From Owenia fusiformis (lineage: Eukaryota > Annelida > Polychaeta > Sabellida > Oweniidae), in NCBI GenBank assembly GCA_903813345.2, contig CAIIXF020000002.1, positions 11,058,150-11,122,149 of the forward strand: 64,000 nucleotides of DNA, read 5' to 3'. The notes beneath the pieces are model-generated. The model made no database searches and was not told the origin of the DNA. It saw only the letters and a program-made list of their open reading frames with translations. Position numbers and translations under genes: made by a program. How positions within the stretch are numbered: position 1 is the first letter of the stretch; every line of letters begins with the position of its first letter. Shown piece after piece: positions 12,301 through 24,300 of the stretch.

Positions 12301-15300
12301 GTTCAGTAACATATTCAGTGTTTACTACTGCTTTTCGCAGAGCTGTCAAGTGTCCCGCGAATGGCGGGATTATCCCGCAAATTTGATCAAAATTAGGCTA
12401 ATTCGCGTGTCCCGCATTGTTCCGCGAAGTCCCGCAAAATGTGGCTTTGACCTCCGCAAATTTCCGAAATTGTTGCAATCCCCTATATTTTGATTATCTT
12501 ATCTTATATAAGAAGCTAAGTTTTTGCACTTTTGAGGAGTAAAGTTTACCTAATTTTAAGTACCTAGCATGCTGTTGTTTGGTATCAAAATAAAGGGGAA
12601 GGGTTCAACTTTCATTTTAATTACGAAAATAGGGATGTAGGTCACAAATAGTTCCAACGTTGGCCTTTTTACTACCCGTGTGGCCTTCATCTCAGAACTG
12701 AGCAAATGTTAGCAAACGCGAGTTACAATAAATGTACGCTGATATCTAGAAAGGGTTTGTATAAAAAACCGGGTACCGGGTAGTAAATCCTCCATGCTGG
12801 GTTCAAACTTGGTACCCGGTACCCGGTCAAAAAAAACGGGTACCCAAAAAACGAAAAATATGAATATATAACATAATTAGATTATGAGAAAACGTGTAAG
12901 ATTTGTTTTGAATTTGCAACAATGTATGTAACATGATTCAAAATTGAGCTAGAAGCTTCAAATAAAAAGCATATTTTAAGGCACTTTTCTTCCTCTATCG
13001 TTATGGCCATATTTTCATTGGTTATGGGGGGGGGGGTGCGATCGCACCATCGCACCCTCTCCTGGCTACGCCTATGACATTGTAAGACATAACAATTTAC
13101 AATTCAGTGGACATTTTGTCATAAATTGGGATAACTTAAATTATGATTAATAATCAAAATCTTACACGTTGCATCATGCAAATTAACACACGTCACCTCT
13201 CTGCTAAAGCAACGATAGCTATTTACAGATTTAAATCATAATCAAAACAATTCACGTACCAACATACGAACTATTGAAAATAGAGTAAGATTGATTTGTC
13301 TTGTTTTTCAAATCGTCTTACAATGTCATTGGCGTAGCCAGGTGGGGGTGCGATTTCCAATGGAAATATGACCAAGATGATAGAGGAAGAAAAGAGCCTT
13401 AAAATGCCTTTTATTTGAAGCTTCTAGCTCAATTTTGAAGGAAGTTACATACATTTTTGTAAATTCAAAACAAATCTTACACGTTTTCTAATGATCAAAT
13501 TAATTTGTTGTGTATTCGTATATTTCGTTTTTTGGTTTTTTTCGACCGGGTACCAAGTTTGAACCCAGCATGGAGGATTTACTACCCGGTACCCGGTTTT
13601 TTATACAAACCCTATCTAGAAAATTAACCTCATTCCCTATAATTTGATGTAGATTAATCGAACCCCTATATCATGGGCTTTCAATGAATAGGTACATTTT
13701 AATATATAACATTACGGGGGTAAGCGTTTCATAGTTGGTCACGACGCCAGAAGTGCAAAGTATTGTTCCGAATTTTTGAATTTCGTGTTAGATTACGGTA
13801 ATCACACCTGAAGCATGGTTTTTGTATTTTATAAATTACAATAAAGTTTAATAATATTCCTATGCGTATTTTGTGAAATCGTGTTGACGTTTATTTAAGT
13901 TACAATGTAACGGTGCATTATATTTGATTAATCAGTATCTGAAAGTTTGATCTAGTACTTCTACACGCTTTTACATTAGTCCCAATCACGCAAATCCCTT
14001 GAATGTCCCGGGACATCCTGCAAATTTAGGTGGATGTCCCGCGAAATCCCGCAAATTTAGGGCACTTTGTCTAAAAAATCTGTCCCTCTATGAAGTTTTT
14101 GGTGGTACACCTGTTAACTGTCCCGCAATTAGGGTGTTTGTCCCTCGAATGGTCCCGCGAAATCCCGCGAATTTGATAAATTAGCGCAATCACGCAAATC
14201 CCTTAAATTTGTCCCGTAAAATCCCGCGAATTTAGTAGATGTCCCGCAAAATCCCGCGAATTTTGGGCACTGGGTCTAAAAAATCTGTCCCGCGAGAAAA
14301 TCTTTAGGGGTTGACAGTACTGTTTTCGCGTCATGACAACATGAGGGAACGTGAGTAGTAACCAATCAAGATGCCATATTTTATCACCTGAGTTCAGAGT
14401 GACAAGTACACAACATGTAGTCTGAGCTGATCGCGATGTTGAACAATTTCTTCTCGGAATTTGTCCCAGAGAAATCAGCGATTCTAAATTAAGGTAGGAT
14501 CTGCCATTTCTTCCTGTAAAAGTTATAACTTATCTCTAATGAATACTAAAGTTTTTGATGAAGATATGAAGCATACGTTTAAAAACGAAGCGATTAATTT
14601 GACGATCTGATTTTGCAATTTGCAATGGCCAATTTACCGCAAGTCTGCGTGTTGACAAGAGATAGTCAAGTCTTGTATCTAAATGCTTGTTAAGCCTTAC
14701 TCAAAAACAAGATCCATATTTTCTAAAGTTGATAACTTTGCAGAAAACCTGTTTTCATAACCTGTTTTCCGCGTCAAAAATTCAAACTGAGTAATAGGAT
14801 CGCTGGATCAGTCTCCTCGGGTCTTCATTCCTAAACTCAGATTTTTAGTTGATTCTCCGACCGTCATAGTACTTGTCTAAAGTCCCAATTTCTGCTCTCT
14901 TACTAGTATACGTGGACACTTTTTCCCCTGTATATAGTCCCCAGTCAAATTACACCCTCTCGCCGATTTATAATAGCCATTTTCCAGAACCCGGGAATCA
15001 GAATCGCTGATGTTTGCCATATTGAACATGTTGAAATATGTACTGTAATATCTGTATTGCCTGCTACGCGTAATGGTCACATGACTAGCGCGTTACAGGA
15101 AAAATGGGGAATTTCGAAACAACAATTTTCGGGCACTTTTATTGCAAATTTCAGGTATCTATAAGTGTTTGTGGTATAAAATATCATCCCCAGACATAAA
15201 TGAACATCCAAACTACATATTTTATTAAGTTTTGGAGCCTTTTTTACTCTTAAATTAACATCTTTAAAGTATTAAAAAACACTGTCCTACCCGAAGTGCT

Positions 15301-18300
15301 ATTTACCGGAGTGACACCTCAAGGACACTGGATTTTTAAATTCTGGTCAAGATTTTAATTACACTAAATTTAGGAACTTTCCAAACATTTTCGGCCTTTT
15401 AAATCCTGTGTAATATTTTGCAATATTGTTCAGTTTACTTATGCCATGCTCAGTTTGTCCCGATTTTCTCTATATTTAATGTTCTCAGTGGTCAAGCAGG
15501 TGACCTCACTTGACCCTGACGTCACTGATCACTGTTGACCAATCAGCGCGCTGTAGACCAGACCCATACATCGCATCGCTCTCGTTTTATTTGAACAGAT
15601 TCCAATTTGAAAAATCTTTGAAATGACACATTTATCGTAAGTATTTACACACATGATTTGCCCCATTTGTTCATCATTCTATAATCTTTCATTCAGCTCA
15701 AAATGATAAAGTTCACCCCCCCCCCCGAAACAACCCAAGATTGCGTTTCGGGACAAAGAGCAGCTTTCAGTAAACACGATTTCTTATTTTCAACGACAAT
15801 TTGGTTACTTTTAATTTGGGAAGGGAACTTTTTCCAATTGTGATTAGCAATATAGTCACACGACCGGACATAATCTAAAGATAATCATGCAATAAAATAA
15901 TTTTGAAATGTGTTTATCCTACCACCCCTATGAAAAAAATAAAAGCGCCCGCCTGGGTCGCCTGGTCGCCTGTAAAATACAGGTAACTTGTACGACATAA
16001 TATGTGAAGATTGATCTATGGAATCACTACAGAATTTGATACTTAAATCAAAATGGTTAGAATCAGACATGCAAGGTTAATGCAAGCGAGCTTTGCCTCG
16101 TCGCTTGTCGTTTTGAAAATTTGACTAGTCACATTTTTTAATTGCCATGTCGCTCATTTAATGGCTCATCGTTGCTAATTTTGAATTTGCCTCAAATAAG
16201 TTTTAAAACGTCCCTATTGGCCTTAAACTCACTTTCCCCTGTCATGAACGTAAATAAATTTATTCAGTTCAAAATGAGAGGAAATGTTTAGTTTGTGATG
16301 CATACATGTAAATGCATATATATGATCACCTTATGTAAGGAATAACTCCACCGTTATTTAGTGCTCAAAATCAAACTTGAGAAATCGAGATGTAAAGGTG
16401 TCTGGTTTGCTTTATGACATTTTATGCGTCCCCGATCTTATTGATTAAGCATTTGCCTATCAGATACATCTGCGATCTCTTCCGGGGGATGTTCGTGTGT
16501 TTCAGCGTTGGAGTCCTGTATATAATAACAGAATATAATAAAGTCCGTCTGTCTATCTGTCTGTCTGGTCGGTCGGTCATTTTAAGATAAATATAATTAG
16601 AATATAAAGACGATCTTTAGAGTAGTGAATATCATTCCACGTTGTTGGTCTCTAATTTGCATTCAATTAGATAGTTTATATTTTCATTATGAATCAATAA
16701 AAATAAAAATTATTACATCTTCAATTTCATCATATGAAAAACTCACCTCTTTTTTCACAGGTGTTGAACTTTTCTCAGAAAATCGCATGCACTTTTGCAA
16801 AGGACTTGGTATCATATATGCTTCCTCTTTTATTGATGTACTGGTGCCATCAAAACACAACTTTGAACCCAATTTCTCGCACATCCGAAACCCATAATTA
16901 ATCCATTGTTTTATATCTCCATAATTCCTTGATCGTGGATAGGGATGTCAATTCTGAACAGATAAGTTGGATGAACCTTCTCATAATGTTCAAGGAACGT
17001 GTTCTTATCAGCGCTTTTGAAAGCACACAACACGTGACACTTATTCCGAGGAACTAAAATATCAAAATATGTGAATAGTCATTTTTTGGTACAAACATTC
17101 ATCTTCGAAATTCTAATGCGATTATTTTCAGAAGCACAGACAAATTATAAAGCAACAAAACATGTGAAATGTGAATACTATTACAAGACAATTCAAAGTT
17201 GTTAATTTTATCACGTCTAAAACGGTATCTTTACAATTCCAAAACGTTAACATGCTTATTATAAGACACATCCATGACGCTATGTTTTCCCTTCTCCATA
17301 GTTAACTCCACTTTCTACATTTACAGTCATTTATGGCAATTTTAAGATAAAGACATTTAAATATTGACACGATCTTTAGAGTTGTGAATAAAATTCCACG
17401 TTGTTGAATGGATTGTCTGTTTAAACTTGATTAAATAACACTAAATGCAAATTAAGTACATATTTCTGGCACTTTTGGTATATAATTGCGATTGATATGA
17501 AGTATGATAAATTTATCCCCAAAATAGATTTGTGGGTACGAAGAAGAACATCTTAGGTAGACGTCAAGATATGTAAGTTTGTAAAATATAAAATATTCTC
17601 TATCTTTTTGCTTCATTGTAACGAATGTCGCATCCCATGTTCTTACAAAACACGTCTAAAGAGTTTGAAAAAACACGACCGGGCCAATTTGCACTGTTAA
17701 CTCTTGGTCACCGTGATATTTCAGCAGATATCAGATAAATTCATAAAAATATTTTGTGATTGATATAATCATTGATTATAAAACGGGAAGTGCGTTCTGT
17801 GACGTCTGCTTGTGAGTATTTCAATTATTCAGATTTTGCTGTGGATTCGATTTTAAATGCTTCTAAATGATCTTCTAATGCTTACTATGATTTCCATTAG
17901 TAATGTTTTGACTTCGCTGCTTCATAAAAATGAACATTATCACCATTTACTCGACTCGAAAATTCACTTCCGGTCTGTGGTAATAAAGATGAACACCTTT
18001 CAATCCTCAGTCTAAATATTGCTTTTCAAGGTTCAATAGGCGACTTTGAATGGACTTTCATGCATACACTGTAGTTCGAAAATAGAATCACCAGAGAAGT
18101 TTTTAAACCATGAAATCGACTCTAAATTGGTAACCATTTTGTAGGCTGTGTATGTAGGCTGTATTACACTATACTGTACCTTTAACTTTGAATTAATTTG
18201 TTGTCTTCTAACCAGTTGTAGCTTCCTTCACTTACTGTTGATATTCATGATTAAATTATTATAGGCGATAGTGATAGAGAAATTGCAAGAGAAGCAGAAG

Positions 18301-21300
18301 AGAGTCACCATGTTGATACCGACTCTGTGAGTGACATTAGTGAGAAGCTGAATACAACTAGCATAACAGAGCCATCTAGAGACCAAGCACGCAGATTGTT
18401 CAGTACTCCCAGCAGTGATAGGACATTGCCCCCTATGAATATCAACTTGACCAAAGTCACTGAGGTTAGTACACCCAACATTTTATTTAGTTCTTATATC
18501 CCATGAATCCTCACTAAAACACTACTCCTTTGAACTTATCAGGTAACTTCTCACTTTTAAGGTGTCGCATGTCAGTCTGTCTTTCAGAGGACAAAATGGT
18601 CAATTTTCAAACAATTTCAAAAATATTATATCGACTCTGTTCTTGGTTATTATGTGCATATACAAGCCTGCTTCCAAAAAGTCAAATACACATAAATGTT
18701 GAGATAAAGTTCCAGACCTCTCAATGATTGGTATTTTTTCAGCTTTCTCTGTTTTGTTGGTATTTTTATTTTCCTGATATATCTATGGTGATTTAATATA
18801 TCTAACATTTTGTTATGGGTGTGTCTCGGTTCATGTGTGATCAGTAAATATTCTAGTAAAAATGAATGGATCGTGTGATGCAAACACTCGCCATCTTTCA
18901 TTGGCATAGCTAGAAACTTGATGTATAAAAATTAACTGATCGAAAACATTTTTTAATACGCTGGTGTGGTCTGTTTGGGCTGTTCTTGGTGTCTAATGAA
19001 AGATCAAGAAATTATCAATCCATTGGAAATACTATGAAGATCAAAAGTAAGACTTCATTTTGCCAAAAAATAAATTATAGGGAGGGCTTGGAAGCAATTA
19101 TGAAAATGAAGGCATCGAAGGGAAAAAGAGACCTAAGGGAACCATAGTTTTATTATATGTTTCATGTTCTTTGAAACAATTCTAACTTAACCTCTCAAAT
19201 GATAATATTGACCAGGAAGTGGAAGAGGTACAATCAGAGCTGCAAAGACTTGAAGACACCATTGCTGAGGACACTAATGATGTCACAATGGAACAGGAGC
19301 AGCAGACTCACCCAGTAAGTATTTTATGATGTCATCGGGAGAGAGTATAGATTTTCAAATTCTTGAATTGAAGCTTGTTTAAGATGCTTGTATTTGCATT
19401 TTTCTTAATGTCGAGTGTGATAAATCTTTATTTTCCATTTCTAATTTTTCAACAAGGTAGTACATTTTGTTGTGAGGTTGAGTTGACAATTTATAGCGGA
19501 TTATAAATGTTATGTTTATTAAGTAAGGATATTAGTAAACCAGTATAGCATTGAGCCACCTATCGCTCTATTTGCCACCTATTGGAGCAGCCATCGCTAA
19601 AGTAAAATATACTTTTCATTTAATAACAAGGAGAGATCAAAGTCTACCAGTCCTACTGCTGCACAACCAGGTGATCCAGCACAGCTCTGTGTATACAACT
19701 TTGCTGAACCAGAAAATGCCAGACCACGATCTACATGTCCAAGTCCTGTATTTAAATTTGGTAGTGGAGATATGACAAAGTCTACAATGTTTGGAGGTAC
19801 ATGTACATTTACATATTAACAGGGTGGGATTTGAAGATTTGCAGGCACGTAGCTAGCGGAGTTTGAAGGTTTTGGGCCAACCTCCCCCCACAGCCAAAAA
19901 TTCTTAGATTCATGCAGTTTCTCATGATTTTGAGCAGTTTTCATCTGATTTTGGGCCAAATTTGTCAAAGTGACCCCCCTGGAATTTTCGAAAAGTGAAC
20001 CCCCCTTCGCAAAAGCTGGCTATGGGCCTGTTCTGTCTTCTAGTGGAAGAGACCTATTTTGCATCATTTTTTGTAATATCTCTCTAACAAGTTTTCCTCT
20101 TTCAAGGTAATCAACTGAATTACCTCAAAAATTGCTTTTGTACATTATTTCGTATGTATGTTTGCGGTATTTTTATAGACAAGTGAGTTGTAAGGTCATG
20201 ATTAATAATAATCTCTGGTCCATTGCAGAATGATATTGCAATCTGTTTTTATCGCACTTTGAAAAAGTGCTATATTGTCGTCATCTTGTGCTGATTGACG
20301 TGCATGCGGATAAAAACTGCTTACCTGTTCAACTTGATGGTAGCCATTTTGAGTTTTGATAGATCAGCCATTTTAAATTTTTCAACTTGCTTCAAATTGA
20401 CCAAATTTTTTTAGATTTGAGATTGGACCTTTGGTTACCTTGAGTGGCCTTTAAAAGGTCAAAAAATTGAATTCTAAATTGAATTAATGGATTCAGATTC
20501 AGGTCAGCTTAATCACAGAAGACCCGAGGTCTGAGAAAGTGTAATTTTCAAGGGCAATAGAACTCTATTAGTTTGTCTGACTTAGTGTTTGGAATCCAGA
20601 TTTTGGTGTAGGTTAAATATCCAAAGAATTTTGTCCACTGTATTGTATGAAACATGCACTAACACCAATTAGTATCACCTTGTTGTGGACCAGTATTGAT
20701 ATACATTGAAGCCCAATGCATTTTTACCATATGTTTATGTGTACTGAACTTAAATTAAACAGCTTCCATGTTAAAAGGTTTGAATGAGGATGACAATATG
20801 ATGATGGGTACCACAAAGACTCCACAACAAGCCTTGAAACGGCGCAAAGTGCTCCATAATGATAAAGGTAAGTACAGAGAGCTTGTTGAACCAATATGGA
20901 AACTCAGTTGAATTTTCAGTGAAGCTAGTCTACTGCAATGAATGGCAATTAATATAACCTGTTTTTTATGGCATTTTGAAAAAGAGCTATTTTGTCATCT
21001 GGTACTGATGGTTTGGCATGTGGGCAGGCGTTACACAAATCTAGTCATCAAAATTTCAAGAAAATAGCTCATCCGTTCAACTTGACAATTTTACAGTTGC
21101 AAGAGCAGACGAGTGCCAAGGTCTGATTATAGGTTTTAGGCATGCTGGGTCAATGAAGTTGCAGCCATTTTCTTCGTTGATATGCAATATTAATCATGAT
21201 TCCTTGTTTTACGTGATTGTGTACTGATCAAACTTTTTTTAAGGCAAAATGGTAGGAGAGTCTCCACATCATCCAGTCAAGCCTCAAAGTCCAACAAGCC

Positions 21301-24300
21301 GAAAAAAGATTGCCGAGAAAGATTCTGGGAAAGCCGTACGTGTCAACATAGCAGGAAAATTTCAAAGGACATTAACCAATAAGGATAAAGAGTTGGATTC
21401 TGATCAAGGGATATCAGAAAAAACTGTTTCAAAAATTCTGACGCAAGCGAGGGAATTGATCAGTACAGCTGAAGGGGTCCCCAAACAGACCCCACAAAGT
21501 GACACAAACTTATTAGATAGGCCAAGATCAGCAAGTGTGACAAGCCAAGGTGCAGAAACTGATTTAAGATTTGGGCGATCACGAGGCATGGGCTTCATTC
21601 ACAGTGACAACCCAGCTGCCATCAAACCCAAAGGGAAGGTCATTAACACAGTTGAGAATGTATCCTCAAATGAACATGCAAGTGTAAAAGTCACTGTTAT
21701 GGGGGGCAATACCCAAACAAAAACTAAGTCTAACAGGGCACTTATTGTTGATGACAAACCTCATAGACGTATTATCACCTTTGCCAAATCAACAGACAAT
21801 ACAATTAACAAACTTAATGAGCAAGGGAAAGTAAATGAAACCAACGAACAGCAAGGAAGTCATTCAAATACAAACTCAAAAGTATCAGCTGGATCATCAG
21901 ATAATGGTAATATGAGAGCAAACATGAACAAGTCAAATGATGTCCCTTCAAAGTCAACAAAGAGAGGAGTGACACCTATGGGTGAATATAGTGCCATTAT
22001 GAACCACGTGAGTTGCCATGCTCAAAGTAACCACAACAAACCAATACCAGGTGAGATCAAAAGTGCATTTCCGTAAGCATTCTTAAAATTCAAAATTCAT
22101 CTTAGATTTCCATTTTGTCTTGTATCTTGGAAGTTATCTTTTTTATTATCTAGATATTTGTGTCTGAATATTTCTTCAGTTTGTTTTCAAAAACTTACTT
22201 TTATGCAGTAACTTTTTTACACTGAATAAATAAAATAATACTGTGATCAAACTTGGTACACTGTAATTTTATAAGCTTTGTTTCTTTTCATAAGCAATTT
22301 TTGCAAAGCATGTGAATACAATAGGACAGAAAGGAAAAGATGCACAAAGTTTGAGCTTCCCTATTGGTGTTACCGTGGCACCAAGTGGTGATGTCATAAT
22401 TTGTGATCATGGCAACGACATGGTAAAAGTTTTCACACCAGATGGAACAAACAAGTTCACATTAGGAGACTCAGTGAGATATTTTTATGTATTTTTAGTA
22501 TATTTAATGCATGATGTCATGGGTGTAGCCAGCGGGGATGAGATGAGATGGGTGCGATCCCCAATCCCGACAAAAAAGAGAAAAGAGATTTAGTAAAATT
22601 TGTTGAAAAAGAATGATCAAATCATACCGTAATTGCTGTAATAAGGGCCCACCCCTAATTACGCCCACCCGCTTCTGATGCCACTTATAGTGCCACAATA
22701 TTGTTGAATTCTTGCTCTATTTCAGGGATATTTACCGTATTCTCTCCAATTATGATACATATCATTATTGTAAAAATATGCTGTCACTTTCGTTGCAAAT
22801 AAGGCATTTTTGGCAGGAAAAATTCCCATACAGGAAATATGGGCGCTCTTTGCAGTGGGTTACAATGGGAACTTTCAAGGGCCTTTTTACGGCAAATACG
22901 GTAGTTTGAAATGCTTGGAAGGCACCATATACAATGTAAATTTTTTTAAATTTCCAGGGGTGAACCCCGTACTGCTTTTTCCACTTTTTGGGGCTCACTT
23001 CGCTTTCAGTGATGGAAATCCCAAAAATCACACCCACCTGAAAATTGCTGGCTATGCCTCTTGTATATTAGTTTTCTCATCAGATATAGTACTTGAGCAA
23101 TGTTAACTAACAGTGTCTTTTTATTAGTGTTCACTTTTCATGCATTGTATAAAAAATGTCAGCTTAGGATGAAGCTCTGTTCTCATTTGACCAAAGAAAA
23201 GCATATATGTTAAGTTGTAACGAGATGCGACCAAAACTATTTTTAATATCTAACGAGTGTCATGTTATTTAAAAGCGCAACACTTTGTAATATATAGAAA
23301 AGCATGTATGTCAAGTTGTAGGCCAGGCAGGTAGTTCTCTGCACATTTCATGACAAGCTACCTCATTTCGTGTACACAAATTTCTAAGCAGCCACATCTG
23401 ATATTTAGGGATGATACTCACCATGCACCTTGCTAATTAGTTTTAAAATGGTCAGGATAAATATGCTGAATGCATACATCTATATATTCAGGGTTCTGCA
23501 GTATTTAAGAGGCCATCAGCCACGGTAACAAATGATGCAGGTGACATCTTTGTGAAGGACATGAAAACAATTCAAGTCTTCAACAAGAATGGAGAAAAGA
23601 TGAGGTTGTTTGGAAAAGACATTCTTCAGTCTCCCTATGGTAAAATATTTTAATAAAAATTCTCTCTATGGGTTTTGCAATTTGCAAGCACCATTTTAAA
23701 TGTAAATATATAAATGCAAACACACACGTATTGACATATATATAATATGTAATCTATAATTGACGTATACATATGATATATAATCTATAATTGACATATA
23801 TATAATATATACATATACAGGGTGTCCAATAAATAAGGTGAAAGATATTGTAACTTTCTTAATATTGCACCAATCTTGATGACATTTTCAGAGTTTGTAG
23901 CCCAAACCTTTTTACCTTTATTCTGTGAATTCAAAGCGTCTTCTATTTGATTGGCCAGAGTTGTGGTTGCTATAGTAACTGAAACAACAAAAAGGCGGGG
24001 CAAGTTTGTTTACGTCACAACTTTCTAAAACATATTTATTCTTTCTGATAGCTTTATTCATACTTATTCATGATCTGAGTTCACACACAGCTATGCTCAC
24101 TAGTGAAACTATTAGGGCACTGGGGCTACCCATACTTGCACACCCTCCATATTCCCCAGACCTTGCACCCAATGACTTTTACTTATATGCAGAACTCAAG
24201 CGTGACTTTGGAAGCACTGATGAACTCAGATCGCATGTCTTAGCAAGACTTCAGAAAATGGGCAAGAATGGGTTTGAAAATGTGTTTAGAGAGTGGGTGA

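Larger units (their letters stand above)
11892..15263. mobile_element. TTAA-flanked element, copy A (interrupted)
   Basis: Flanked by TTAA at 11888-11891 and 15264-15267, with short inverted ends AGAT[CG]TNAAT. It matches 40955-42169 along almost its whole length, except for the insertion at 12338-14322 and an extra stretch of about 190 bp (11941-12130). A TTAA target is typical of piggyBac and Kolobok. It is non-coding. Confidence 0.65.
10043..15988. mobile_element. 5.9-kb hAT-type element (second level of the nest)
   Basis: The ends are AGGTTACCTGTATTTTAC and its complement, with related inverted sequence for roughly 100 bp inward. A perfect 8-bp duplication TGTACGAC lies at 10035-10042 and 15989-15996. 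An 8-bp duplication suits hAT elements. No transposase frame remains, and most of its length is later insertions. Confidence 0.65.
9458..17715. mobile_element. 8.26-kb TIR element with CACGGTG termini, outermost of a nest
   Basis: The TIR is about 77 bp with two or three mismatches. It starts CACGGTGACCAAGAGTTAAC at 9458 and mirrors at the right end, which finishes at 17715. A 5-bp duplication ATATT lies at 9453-9457 and 17716-17720. The motif 'ctttagacgtgtt' recurs near 9521, 9830 and 9885, like subterminal binding sites. A CACNNTG start with a 5-bp duplication is typical of Transib and RAG-type transposons, but no transposase is visible. 16072-17640 is non-coding and holds a direct repeat (about 16580-16645 versus 17334-17408). 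Confidence 0.6.
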
